NCBI GenBank assembly: GCA_947628385.1
Contig: CANQZS010000001.1
Coordinates: forward strand, 1 to 64,000
Direction: 5' to 3'
Source: an uncultured Clostridia bacterium
GTDB taxonomy: Bacteria > Bacillota > Clostridia > Oscillospirales > Ruminococcaceae
Length of the DNA: 64,000 bases
Below, in pieces: positions 40,259 to 48,295 of this stretch (position 1 is its first letter; every line of letters begins with the position of its first letter). Made by a program: the position numbers and the translations under genes. The notes beneath the pieces were generated by a model that ran no database searches, was not told the origin of the DNA, and worked only from the letters and a program-made list of their open reading frames with translations.

Positions 40259-41182
40259 ATGGGAATAGTTTTAATACTGCTTGTTGTCTTGTTGGCTGTC
40301 ATAGTTATAGCGAACATTAAGATTGTCCCGCAAGCGCATACGTACATAATCGAGAGGTTTGGCGGCTATTACGCCACATGGAACGTAGGACTGCATATAA
40401 AGGTTCCGTTCATTGACCGGATAGCAAAGAAGGTAAACATGAAAGAGCATGTAGCGGACTTTCCGCCGCAGCCTGTTATCACAAAGGATAACGTAACGAT
40501 GCAGATAGATACGGTCATATATTATCAGATAACAGACCCGAAACTGTTTGCATACGGTGTTGAACGCCCGATGATGGCTATAGAGAACCTCACAGCTACA
40601 ACGCTCCGTAATATAATCGGCGACTTGGAGCTTGACGAAACACTTACCTCGCGTGATATGGTAAACACGAAAATGCGCTCGATACTCGACGAGGCTACCG
40701 ACCCGTGGGGCATAAAGATAAACCGTGTTGAGCTTAAAAACATAATGCCTCCTGCCGAGATACAGGATGCGATGGAACGTCAGATGAAAGCCGAGCGCGA
40801 AAGACGTGAGAGCATTTTAAGAGCCGAGGGCGAGAAAAAGAGTGCAATACTCCGCGCTGAAGGTGAAAAGGAAAGCGCAATACTTCGCGCCGAGGCAAAG
40901 AAACAGACGGCGATAAAAGAGGCTGAAGGACAGGCAGAGGCTATTATCGCAGTACAGACCGCAATAGCGGACGGTATCAGGAAAATCGACGAAGCAAAGC
41001 CGAGTAAGGAATATCTTACGCTTAAATCGCTCGAAAGCTTTGAAAAGGCGGCGGACGGTAAGGCTACAAAGATAATCATTCCGTCTGAAATACAGGGCAT
41101 TGCCGGTCTGACATCTTCAATCACCGAGATTGCCCGGGGCGATACGAATAAACCGACGTCGGGGAAAAAGAAAGAAGGTTAA
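40259..41182 (+). CDS. SPFH/Band 7 (stomatin/QmcA-like) membrane protein
   Basis: 307 residues. N-terminal membrane span (IVLILLVVLLAVIVIANI), then the SPFH domain (VPQAHTYIIERFGGYYATWN ... NMKEHVADFPPQPVITKDNV ... VDT-like IDTVIYYQITDP ... RNIIGDLELDETLTSRD), and a coiled coil with three near-repeats of RAEGEKxSAIL (residues ~200-235). These proteins form oligomeric scaffolds in membrane microdomains. Its role on a mobile element is unclear; protecting or organising the conjugation or phage-exclusion machinery is speculation. Confidence 0.93.
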   Translation: MGIVLILLVVLLAVIVIANIKIVPQAHTYIIERFGGYYATWNVGLHIKVPFIDRIAKKVNMKEHVADFPPQPVITKDNVTMQIDTVIYYQITDPKLFAYGVERPMMAIENLTATTLRNIIGDLELDETLTSRDMVNTKMRSILDEATDPWGIKINRVELKNIMPPAEIQDAMERQMKAERERRESILRAEGEKKSAILRAEGEKESAILRAEAKKQTAIKEAEGQAEAIIAVQTAIADGIRKIDEAKPSKEYLTLKSLESFEKAADGKATKIIIPSEIQGIAGLTSSITEIARGDTNKPTSGKKKEG

Positions 41183-41186
41183 GGCG

Positions 41187-41915
41187 ATGAAGCGGATAAT
41201 CAGTTTTATCATGGCAGGAATTACAGCTATGGCTATGCTTGGCTCTTGCGGATATTCGCCCGTAAAATCCAATCAGACCAACCCTGATACGGAAATAAGA
41301 GGGATAGTAACGGCGTTTGTGGATGCGGAATTGCAATCTGACTATGATACGGCGAGACAGTATATCACGAGCGATGAATTGCTCGATATGACGGTTCTGT
41401 ATAATAACGTAAGCGGTTATGCACAGTTGATTTATGACGGCGTATCGGATGAAGATAAGAATATGCTGCTTAGTGCTATGGCAGATATGACACGTCCGCA
41501 GGTTACATATCAGGTCATAAGCTCCATGTTCGATATTGACAAGGCTACAGTCAAGCTCGTCGCGGCTATGCCCGATGTCACTTCCGTTGCAAAAGAGATG
41601 TCCGATAATGAAAAGTTTGAGATAATGAGTGAAGCGTTTGGATTTGACGTTTCCAATTCGGACACATTCTTTGAAGCGTATGCCGACAGACTTGATATGT
41701 CGGTTGGTGAGTTGAGCGAGATAATGGATAAGAACGATATATACGTCTTTAATGACGAGTTGTACGCAGCGTTCAGAGACGAATTTATGGCATATTATAA
41801 CCTGCTCGCTGGAAAGATACTCGCAAAATGCGACGATGAAGCGAAGATACAGCGACCATTCTCTATATATCTTGAAAAACAAGATGATGGTACATGGCTG
41901 ATTGCAAGGCTGTAA
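41187..41915 (+). CDS. Lipoprotein, unknown function
   Basis: 242 residues from the ATG at 41187 (AAGGTTAAGG). Lipobox LGSCGY at residues ~17-22 after a signal peptide. The mature part is a helical, acidic domain (EIRGIVTAFVDAELQSDYDT, ... DMSVGELSEIMDKNDIY) resembling DUF5105-type clostridial lipoproteins. Last gene of the plus operon, before a strong bidirectional terminator. Exposed on the outside of the membrane. Confidence 0.78.
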   Translation: MKRIISFIMAGITAMAMLGSCGYSPVKSNQTNPDTEIRGIVTAFVDAELQSDYDTARQYITSDELLDMTVLYNNVSGYAQLIYDGVSDEDKNMLLSAMADMTRPQVTYQVISSMFDIDKATVKLVAAMPDVTSVAKEMSDNEKFEIMSEAFGFDVSNSDTFFEAYADRLDMSVGELSEIMDKNDIYVFNDELYAAFRDEFMAYYNLLAGKILAKCDDEAKIQRPFSIYLEKQDDGTWLIARL

Positions 41916-41924
41916 GAAACAAAA

Positions 41925-41961
41925 AAGACTGTGAGAAAAGTCTCACAGTCTTCCTTTTTTT
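41925..41961. terminator. Bidirectional terminator between convergent operons
   Basis: AAGACTGTGAG aaaagt CTCACAGTCTT at 41925-41952 with a T-run to 41961 and an A-run before; ends both the plus operon and the minus operon that finishes at 41960. Confidence 0.88.
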
Positions 41962-42109
41962 ATAACCAGTTATATGGTGCTTTTCTTTTCCGATGCATTT
42001 CTTCCTTCCTCTTATGGCGTTTTTCTTCACGCTTAAATTCCTGATAAACCCAGAGCAGGACTACACCGAACATAGAAAGCATAAATGCGCATACTTTTAC
42101 TATAAGCAT
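41960..42109 (-). CDS. Small single-span membrane protein, 49 aa
   Basis: ATG at 42109 with AAAGGAG 8 bp upstream; stop at 41960-41962 inside the terminator. One span (VCAFMLSMFGVVLLWVYQEF) followed by a strongly basic tail (KREEKRHKRKEEMHRKRK). Typical of small regulatory membrane proteins; function unknown. Confidence 0.6.
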   Translation of the reverse strand: MLIVKVCAFMLSMFGVVLLWVYQEFKREEKRHKRKEEMHRKRKAPYNWL

Positions 42110-42124
42110 TATATTTACTCCTTT

Positions 42125-42355
42125 CTAAGCCGTTATTACAGCTTTTGGCTGTCGAGTAAAGCCGGCTTTCCGTAAAACACTTAACGCGTATCTGCATTGT
42201 GCCTTTGAAAAACCCGGATTTTGGAGTACAAGTTCCCTCACAATTGCTTCATCTCCCTTATCTATATTCAGCGTCTTGCGCCGTTTATATAGATATAAAG
42301 TAGATGCCAGTAATACGTACCACGCCGTTATATTAAGTTTGCTCGGTATCGGCAT
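42125..42355 (-). CDS. Hypothetical protein, 76 aa
   Basis: ATG at 42355, nine bases after the previous stop; no clear ribosome site, so expression may rely on coupling. The C-terminal half (DEAIVRELVLQNPGFSKAQC, YALSVLRKAGFTRQP) reads like a small winged-helix. N-terminus has a hydrophobic stretch (AWYVLLASTLYLYKRR). Confidence 0.5.
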   Translation of the reverse strand: MPIPSKLNITAWYVLLASTLYLYKRRKTLNIDKGDEAIVRELVLQNPGFSKAQCRYALSVLRKAGFTRQPKAVITA

Positions 42356-42363
42356 GGCAAGAT

Positions 42364-42531
42364 TTATGATTTTTTGTATGTTTGCTTGTACTCTTTCTGA
42401 CAGTTCAAAACTGTGATAATTGGGACATGTAAACGTTTTTTAACGATTTCACCGCGTTTTTCGGTCTCGTCTGCTATCCAGTTCCACATCTTACGATGCT
42501 CGTCAATCGCTTGTTTTCTCGTCAACGTCAT
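42364..42531 (-). CDS. Short paralogue of the next gene, 55 aa (probably truncated duplicate)
   Basis: ATG at 42531 with GGAAAGGAG upstream. Residues 1-27 (TRKQAIDEHRKMWNWIADET, EKRG) repeat the first 27 residues of the 42534-42911 product almost exactly, after which the sequence diverges into a basic tail and stops. The zinc-binding part of the full gene is missing. Could be a degenerate duplication or a working short form. Confidence 0.6.
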   Translation of the reverse strand: MTLTRKQAIDEHRKMWNWIADETEKRGEIVKKRLHVPIITVLNCQKEYKQTYKKS

Positions 42532-42533
42532 AT

Positions 42534-42911
42534 TTATTTCTCCTTTCCCAGTATGTTATCTGTCCGTTCCGGTAATTCTGCAATCTGACGAGCCAGTTGA
42601 GCCGCATTGATGGGGTTTGTTGCATTATTCCATTTATCATACACACTGCTCAGACATGTTATATGTTTGCCTGTCTCATCTATTCCCCAATCAATAGGAC
42701 ACATAGAACAGGTGGTGTCTGCCCCTTTTTTCATTGCAGATAAAGCATACTCGCAGCAGAAACAGTCGTTGAATAATATCTCATGAAAACCACGTTTCCT
42801 ATACAAATAGTCCCTTTTGCTAACCTTGTAGCCGCGTTTTTCGGTTTCGTCAGCTATCCAGTTCCACATCTTACGATGTTCATTGAGTGCCTGTTCTCTT
42901 GTTAATCGCAT
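42534..42911 (-). CDS. Cysteine-rich, probably zinc-binding protein
   Basis: 125 residues, AGGAGGAAT site. An N-terminal helical region (REQALNEHRKMWNWIADETE) followed by CFCCEYA ... TTCSMCPIDWG ... HITCL, six Cys that fit one or two zinc sites. Proteins of this pattern occur in gut phages and plasmids; function unknown to me. First gene behind leader L6. Confidence 0.7.
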   Translation of the reverse strand: MRLTREQALNEHRKMWNWIADETEKRGYKVSKRDYLYRKRGFHEILFNDCFCCEYALSAMKKGADTTCSMCPIDWGIDETGKHITCLSSVYDKWNNATNPINAAQLARQIAELPERTDNILGKEK

Positions 42912-43090
42912 TGCTATTCCTCCTTAAAAAATTTGTTTTGTGTGCATATATATAAAAAGCGACAGACTAAAAACTTTAATCTGTCGCGGGAAACATAAAA
43001 AAAAAAGAGGAAAAGCATACACTTTTCCTCAAAAATAATACTTCATATCTGTATGATTTTATTATACATCAAACATATAGTGATTGTCAA
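42912..43090 (-). promoter_or_regulatory. Attenuator leader L6
   Basis: TTGACA (43085-43090), TATAAT (43061-43066), 18-bp spacing. AGATATGAAG (complement of 43041-43050) in a loop closed by CATAC/GTAT plus AT pairs; hairpin B GAGGAAAAG/CTTTTCCTC (43007-43030) with U10; hairpin C GCGACAGA/TCTGTCGC (42959-42987) with U5. Nearly identical to leader L1, which lies 42 kb away. Confidence 0.88.
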
Positions 43091-43107
43091 GCAAAACAGT
43101 ACAAAAA

Positions 43108-43137
43108 AAGAAGGTCAAACGACCTTCTTTTCTTTTT
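43108..43137 (-). terminator. Intrinsic terminator
   Basis: AAGAAGGTC aaac GACCTTCTT at 43108-43129 with U-runs on both strands; ends the Rpn-like gene 43143-43958. Confidence 0.82.
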
Positions 43138-43142
43138 AATTG

Positions 43143-43958
43143 TTACGCATTTGCAAGCTTCTTAACTTCCTCCACGGGGAGCTTGACAATTTTTGCAATC
43201 ATGTCATACGGGAGCTTTTCTGCAAGTGCGCTTTTTATCATTTCAATTTTGTTTTCTTGTTTGCCTTGTTCAATGCCCTGCGCCACTCCCTTTTCGTAGC
43301 TTTGTGCATTGTTTTCCTGCATAAGGCGCTCCATGATGTCGCACATGTCAATCACTCCTTTCTCGTCTTCCTTGTAATATTTTACGCTTTTCTCTGCAAT
43401 CTTATCCCTCATTTGGTTTGGCTCTTTACAATAGAAATCGTGCATCAGCATACCCAGAGGGGTGTCGTCTACATGGTTGCTGTTCACATATATTATATGC
43501 GAGCCGTCGTTCACCATTTCGCCGGTTTCCATCACAATGCGCTCGACAGTGTATTTCGGAAGATTTTTACCGAAATAATCATGCTCTGTTATAAAGATAA
43601 CATAGCTGTCCATCATATCGTCATATTTATCACCGGCATTAAGCATACTCACATCTATGCTGCTGCTGTTCAGGCGAGCGCGTTTAATTGTTGCGCCTTC
43701 CTTCTTCCGCTGCACTTCGATGTTATATAGTTTGCCGGTAGAGTCTTTGGCGAATATGTCCAGTCGGACATTTCGGCTACCGATGTTGGACATGACCTTT
43801 TGTGCTGTTACCTTTGTAACACTAAGGTCGTCGATTTCCAGAATGACCTTTAACAAATGTTCCGTAAATTCGATATTGTTATCGAATACGGCAGTCATGA
43901 AGGTATCGTCCATCAGGGTGAACTCTTTGATTGCTTCGAGATATTTCTCATTTTTCAT
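43143..43958 (-). CDS. Rpn-family PD-(D/E)XK nuclease (second copy, different subgroup)
   Basis: 271 residues. The N-terminus FTLMDDTFMTAVFDNN is the typical opening of PDDEXK_2 'transposase' proteins. The active-site pattern is visible in NVRLDIFAKD ... YNIEVQRKKE (D...ExQ). C-terminus: EKGVAQGIEQGKQENK and a small helical end (LAEKLPYDMIAKIVKL). Likely a DNA nuclease promoting recombination or serving defence. Single-gene unit with a promoter embedded in a 17-bp inverted repeat and its own terminator. Only distantly like the 3093-4046 product. Confidence 0.88.
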   Translation of the reverse strand: MKNEKYLEAIKEFTLMDDTFMTAVFDNNIEFTEHLLKVILEIDDLSVTKVTAQKVMSNIGSRNVRLDIFAKDSTGKLYNIEVQRKKEGATIKRARLNSSSIDVSMLNAGDKYDDMMDSYVIFITEHDYFGKNLPKYTVERIVMETGEMVNDGSHIIYVNSNHVDDTPLGMLMHDFYCKEPNQMRDKIAEKSVKYYKEDEKGVIDMCDIMERLMQENNAQSYEKGVAQGIEQGKQENKIEMIKSALAEKLPYDMIAKIVKLPVEEVKKLANA

Positions 43959-43978
43959 TTGTTTCTTTTACCTCCTTT

Positions 43979-44024
43979 ATTATACCACAAATCTCCCGAT
44001 TTTTCAAGAGATTTGTGGTATAAT
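43979..44024 (-). promoter_or_regulatory. Promoter within a perfect 17-bp inverted repeat
   Basis: ATTATACCACAAATCTC (43979-43995) and its exact inverse (44008-44024) with a 12-bp centre. TTGAAA (44002-44007) and TATAAT (43979-43984), 17-bp spacing, drive the Rpn-like gene with a ribosome site almost at +1. The arm nearest 44031 may also act as the 3' end of the upstream gene. Suggests an operator for tight control. Confidence 0.78.
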
Positions 44025-44030
44025 TTTTCC

Positions 44031-45635
44031 TTACGCTGCGAGCCTCAGCAAGTTATTTGTTTCCACGATGTATTTGTCGGGGTTTGCCATAACACGAGAA
44101 TACTCGTCTGCGCCCTGAAATTCGTCAATAACGGTCTTTTCCTCGTCGGTCATGTCCCTATACTGCTTCTTGCCATACGAGGGCGGTAACCACCCTTTGT
44201 GGCGAGAACCGTAGATGTTTAACCGGTCAAGAAGCTCCAAGTCGGTAAATTCAATATGACATGTACCCTTTTTATACAGAGTAATGTTAAAGAATTTAAG
44301 GGGTATCTTCCGCGTCTGACCGTTGCGACTTGCAATTTCAAGACGTTCGTGTAAATCTGCGTTTGTGCAGGTGTCGCCGGTGGATAGATATGTAAGCGTT
44401 TTTTCAATGTCGCTCATAACCTTAAATACATTGTATGTTTCAAAGGCTTCACGGCTCCAACTGTAACTACTGAACGCACCGCAGATGGGAATAATGACCT
44501 TTTTGTTGATTTTATGCGCTTTATTCGTCGCCCATCCGTTGTAGTAATGGATATTTTTCTGCGTTTCAGGGTACCAAGAATGCTCGCCCGATAACTTGTC
44601 GAACAGTTTCATGATTGTTTCTTCAACGCCCATGTTCATCTTCTGCATGATTTCCTGATAGATTTTGTCAATGTTGTATACCGAAAAATCGTAATCTTCC
44701 AGTTCCTTGACTTTATCATCCAGTTCTTCTCGCAAATTTGAAGTCAACTTACCGGTAAATTTTTCGTTCTTGAATAAAGCAATCCAGTATTTATTGCGAA
44801 CCGCTTTAACGTAATCATTCACCGTTGCATCATCCTTATATACCGTCAAAGACAGCATAGGTAAACTATATCTATTTGACTTGTCAAATGAATTGAGTAT
44901 AAGCGGCTCCATTGCCTTGTACTCCTCTATCAGCTTTATACCCATTTCTACTTCCATCTCGTACTGCTTGACTATCTGCGCGATAAAGTCACCGCCGACA
45001 AGAGCTTTACATTCATAGTCTACTTCGGGGTATTCCTTGCCCTTAAGACCTTCAAAAATAAAGCTCACGTGTTCTTTAACCGGTGTTGTTACCTTTACAA
45101 GAGCAATCTCAACGTCTGTCTTGCGTTCAGCGTCGGTGAACTCGTTTTGCAGGTATTCGATACTCGCGCCGTACTCGTTAAGCTTCTGCATGAGCAGTTG
45201 ACGCGATTTTGTATACGTATTACGCAGTGTTTCAGCGTTAAGTATACATATAACCGTACCGCCTTCACGTACCAAGTCAAGCGCATGGAGTAAGTGCATA
45301 TCTCCGTTGTTAAACGGTGGATTCATGGCAATTAGGTCGTACTGCTTTTTTGTCCGGTAACTCAGGAAGTCGTCATGCACGACACGATAGCCTTTGCCTC
45401 TGAGGATATGCTGAAGATTTGGGTTGATTTCAACGCAGTCAATCATATCCCTTATTTGTGACTCGTGCCAATAGTTTGTGCCGTAAATTTTCCTTACAAC
45501 AGCATCGGCAATATCTCCTTTACCCGCGCTCGGCTCTAAGATATAATCTATATGTATGTCCAAGCCTTCAAGCATCTTGGTTATAAGGCTTTCGGGCGTA
45601 GGGTAAAACTGTTCTGATGTAGATGATAAATTCAT
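44031..45635 (-). CDS. DNA adenine methyltransferase-like protein with DUF4942-type C-terminus
   Basis: 534 residues. SAM motif ILEPSAGKGDIADAV and catalytic MNPPFNNGDMHL place it among gamma-class N6-adenine methyltransferases. After residue ~200 comes a region typical of plasmid/phage DUF4942 proteins (GEHSWYPETQKNIHYYNGW ... FKVMSDIEKTLTYLSTG). Modification of the element's DNA is the likely role. No restriction partner is adjacent. Last gene of the operon behind leader L7. Confidence 0.85.
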   Translation of the reverse strand: MNLSSTSEQFYPTPESLITKMLEGLDIHIDYILEPSAGKGDIADAVVRKIYGTNYWHESQIRDMIDCVEINPNLQHILRGKGYRVVHDDFLSYRTKKQYDLIAMNPPFNNGDMHLLHALDLVREGGTVICILNAETLRNTYTKSRQLLMQKLNEYGASIEYLQNEFTDAERKTDVEIALVKVTTPVKEHVSFIFEGLKGKEYPEVDYECKALVGGDFIAQIVKQYEMEVEMGIKLIEEYKAMEPLILNSFDKSNRYSLPMLSLTVYKDDATVNDYVKAVRNKYWIALFKNEKFTGKLTSNLREELDDKVKELEDYDFSVYNIDKIYQEIMQKMNMGVEETIMKLFDKLSGEHSWYPETQKNIHYYNGWATNKAHKINKKVIIPICGAFSSYSWSREAFETYNVFKVMSDIEKTLTYLSTGDTCTNADLHERLEIASRNGQTRKIPLKFFNITLYKKGTCHIEFTDLELLDRLNIYGSRHKGWLPPSYGKKQYRDMTDEEKTVIDEFQGADEYSRVMANPDKYIVETNNLLRLAA

Positions 45636-45676
45636 TATATTTTCCTCCTTCTATGCTTCGCTGATTCAATTATTTT

Positions 45677-45991
45677 TTACCGCAATAACCGTTTTCCGTG
45701 TTTCATTATACAAAACCGCATTTTCTTACCTTGCTCCATACAATTAAGAATCGTGTCAAGTCTTTTGGGATATGCCATCTGTCGCCGCCACATAAGTTCC
45801 CCTTTTCGATTAGAGTCATGATATAACTTGTCAAATTCTTCTACCGTCATATCACGCCATTCCGGCTCAAGAAGTTCTATTCCCTTGCAGTACCGCGCCG
45901 AAAAATGATACTGTTTGATAAAATCCTCATAAAGATAAGGCTCTTTTGAGCATCCGCAGCAGATGTTCGCCGTAATCGTAATACGTAGCAA
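45677..45991 (-). CDS. Hypothetical protein with uncertain start
   Basis: The frame is open from a TTG at 45991, 65 bp inside the upstream gene and without a ribosome site. The body (HFSARYCKGIELLEPEWRDM, EEFDKLYHDSNRKGELMWRR, RLDTILNCMEQGKKMRF) looks like coding sequence. The true start may be an ATG inside (codon GAT ATG ACG, ~45855), or the two frames may be one gene split by a frameshift. See findings. Confidence 0.45.
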   Translation of the reverse strand: MLRITITANICCGCSKEPYLYEDFIKQYHFSARYCKGIELLEPEWRDMTVEEFDKLYHDSNRKGELMWRRQMAYPKRLDTILNCMEQGKKMRFCIMKHGKRLLR

Positions 45992-46223
45992 ACCTGTTAC
46001 CTATCTTTAAGTCCCAACTTCCCTCGCCTGCTTTATACGGTTTTGAGTTCTGTTTGAAACGGTTAGCCTTTTCGATGAACTTTTCTTCCGTATAAATCTC
46101 CGCGCGAAAATCATCTTTCTGCCTACCTTCGTTGTCGTTATTACAACCGCTGCGGTCAAAGTGAATAACTCTGCCGTCCGGCAGTCTGACGACCTTTGTT
46201 TCAAAAACTATTGAATAGCTCAT
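45927..46223 (-). CDS. Hypothetical protein
   Basis: 98 residues from the ATG at 46223 (GAAAGGAGAA). SIVFETKVVRLPDGRVIHFD, SGCNNDNEGRQKDDFRAEIY and SWDLKIGNRFATYYDYGEHL suggest a beta-rich DNA- or ligand-binding domain of a type frequent in gut phages. The C-terminal LLRMLKRALSL lies in the region overlapped by the next frame. Confidence 0.6.
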   Translation of the reverse strand: MSYSIVFETKVVRLPDGRVIHFDRSGCNNDNEGRQKDDFRAEIYTEEKFIEKANRFKQNSKPYKAGEGSWDLKIGNRFATYYDYGEHLLRMLKRALSL

Positions 46224-46293
46224 GGTTATTTTCTCCTTTCCTTGTATTAAGAAAAGAGAAAGTAAATATACTCTCTCTTTCTCGTAAATTTTT

Positions 46294-46662
46294 TTATTTC
46301 CATACGAAGATAATACCGCCGCTCGTTTCAATAAACGTAAACAGTTCATTTATAAAACTGGATGGCAGCCTGTCTTTATCCCATTTGACGAGTAAATCCA
46401 GTAAGGCTTTATTATCATTAGGGATAATGGCATCGCATACATTATTGTATAAACGCTGCCCTGTGTATTTGGCGATATAATCCTCACCTTTTTCGGGGTG
46501 TAATTTCACTAAGCGACAGTTATTATGTGCAGTCTTAAATGCTTTGATTATCAGTATATTCATATGGTTATAGAGCTTATCAGCTTCTCTAAGACCTAAG
46601 ATGCCGCTCTGCGAAAGACAATACTCTCTCTGTTTTTCTAACAGATATTGATATGTTTCCAT
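46294..46662 (-). CDS. Hypothetical helical protein
   Basis: 122 residues from the ATG at 46662 (GAAAGGAGAAAA); the longer frame to 46764 overlaps the previous gene. Helical, with YQYLLEKQREYCLSQSGILG and KLYNHMNILIIKAFKTAHNN. No known domain. Confidence 0.6.
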   Translation of the reverse strand: METYQYLLEKQREYCLSQSGILGLREADKLYNHMNILIIKAFKTAHNNCRLVKLHPEKGEDYIAKYTGQRLYNNVCDAIIPNDNKALLDLLVKWDKDRLPSSFINELFTFIETSGGIIFVWK

Positions 46663-46735
46663 TTTTTCTCCTTTCTGTTTACGATAAATAGTATAAAGGG
46701 AGCTTTTGCCCCCTATATATACTATTTCTTCTTCC

Positions 46736-47884
46736 TTACCACGAGGCAACGCCGGGTACGTCATATTCTGACCATCTGAAAGACAGTATCTTTGCCACTG
46801 CTTCTTCGAGGTCGATTATACGCTGATAAGACACGTTCATGCGCTTCGCCACTGCCGTACAACCTGCTATTGCGAGGTAAATATCATCCATATTACACGG
46901 ATATACTCCCCCGTTCGTGAACTGCTCTATATCCTCGTATGCTTCGGCAGCGTATACCTTGGATATGCCCGCCTTCTTGCAGATAAGCATAAGAGCGTTC
47001 AGCGGATTTGCAATCTCGCAATCTGCCATCGCCGCAATCGTTTTCTTAACGTCGGCGAACTTGGCAAATATGGTTTTGATTTCATCGTTGTACTTTTCCA
47101 TTCTGTTACCGCCGCCCTTGTGTTCAACCTTTATTCCGTTATTGACACGGAAATATGCACCGTTAGGGAGCTTAAACATAGGTATCGCTGTAGCGGAACA
47201 TACGCCTATATCGGATGATATAAATCTGACAGCGGGCATAAATGAATGTGAATACAGCGACTTGCTGTGTGTTTTTACGGCATCATCGTACTTGTCAAGA
47301 AGTTCATTCTGGGCATCGGGAAGCTCCCACAACACAGAAGTAACAGAATAGCTGTTATATCCTTCTTTGAAGTCTATTTCGCCGAATTTCGCAGTAAGTT
47401 CTTTGCTTGTCATATCAAGCAGTTCGCTTATCGGCATAACGGTATATGCGCTGTCACTGAGACAGGCGTTTATCTTGCCGTCACGATACAGCATAAGGGA
47501 CTTACCGCGTGCAACATACAGACACAGGTTCAAAATTGAAGCCAGATGATATGCCGATACTCTGCTAAGAGCAGAACCGCTTATCTTTGCCGTTTCAAGC
47601 AGACTGTTTATTGCCGTATCACGCAGACAATATGTGCCGTGATTATCCGATATATACAGCCGCGTATTATCGCCGGTATCAAGAATCGTTCCGGCATCTA
47701 TACCGTATCTCATACCGATAATGTCCGCTTCAATCGGCTCAAATGCCCCTACACTCAATGTTTTGGACTCGATATTACGCTTCCATTCACTGTTATCTTC
47801 CATATCACGCACTTCTTCCGTAAGCGCGTCATAGTCGGTGAACATCCGCTCATATCCGTCGTTACCTCTTGCTACGTTTGTCAT
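46736..47884 (-). CDS. Large hypothetical protein, first gene behind leader L7
   Basis: 382 residues, AGGAGGAATT site. Soluble, acidic, no signal peptide. Segments TLSVGAFEPIEADIIGMRYG, MLYRDGKINACLSDSAYTVM, VRFISSDIGVCSATAIPMFK and RVNNGIKVEHKGGGNRMEKY look like a conserved phage/plasmid-type protein. I cannot assign a family. Its expression with two unknowns and a methyltransferase is the only context. Confidence 0.65.
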   Translation of the reverse strand: MTNVARGNDGYERMFTDYDALTEEVRDMEDNSEWKRNIESKTLSVGAFEPIEADIIGMRYGIDAGTILDTGDNTRLYISDNHGTYCLRDTAINSLLETAKISGSALSRVSAYHLASILNLCLYVARGKSLMLYRDGKINACLSDSAYTVMPISELLDMTSKELTAKFGEIDFKEGYNSYSVTSVLWELPDAQNELLDKYDDAVKTHSKSLYSHSFMPAVRFISSDIGVCSATAIPMFKLPNGAYFRVNNGIKVEHKGGGNRMEKYNDEIKTIFAKFADVKKTIAAMADCEIANPLNALMLICKKAGISKVYAAEAYEDIEQFTNGGVYPCNMDDIYLAIAGCTAVAKRMNVSYQRIIDLEEAVAKILSFRWSEYDVPGVASW

Positions 47885-48070
47885 TTTTAATTCCTCCTTA
47901 AAAAATATTGATAGTTGTTTGTATATATAAAAACGGCAACAGAATATTTATGATCTGTTGCCGTGATTAACTTGAAAAATAAAAAAAAGAGGAAAAGTGT
48001 ACACTTTTCCTCTTAAAATAAACTTCATACCTTTATATTCTAATTATACCACAAACAAGGAATTTGTCAA
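47885..48070 (-). promoter_or_regulatory. Attenuator leader L7
   Basis: TTGACA (48065-48070), TATAAT (48043-48048), 16-bp spacing. Hairpin A ATAAA/TTTAT around GGTATGAAG (complement of 48023-48032); hairpin B a fully palindromic AGAGGAAAAG...CTTTTCCTCT (47988-48013) with U9; hairpin C ACGGCAACAGA/TCTGTTGCCGT (47933-47964) with U5. Confidence 0.88.
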
Positions 48071-48090
48071 GCTAAAATAACAAAAGAAAA

Positions 48091-48125
48091 AAGAACTGTC
48101 CTCACCCCATACAGTTCTTTTCCCT
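48091..48125 (-). terminator. Terminator-like hairpin
   Basis: AAGAACTGT cctcacccc-type loop ACAGTTCTT (48091-48119) with A-run before it; backs up the nrdD terminator and insulates leader L7. The stretch 48126-48262 holds nothing I can name. Confidence 0.65.
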
Positions 48126-48262
48126 TGATGAAAATACATGGAAGGAGATAATAGTCTGGCTGACAATTTATCTTCCTTGCGATGATGGTAATATAATTAT
48201 ACAACAAATGCCCTTCCCTTACAATATGGTAATTGTGAACTTTCTGTGAACAAACAAAAAAA

Positions 48263-48288
48263 AGAGGAAAAGCAAAAGCTTTCCCTCT
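48263..48288 (-). terminator. Terminator of the nrdD operon
   Basis: AGAGGgAAAGC ttttt-type loop GCTTTtCCTCT, 11 bp with one mismatch, then U8 leftward. Its stem is nearly the same as hairpin B of the leaders. Confidence 0.82.
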
Positions 48289-48295
48289 AAGGTTC

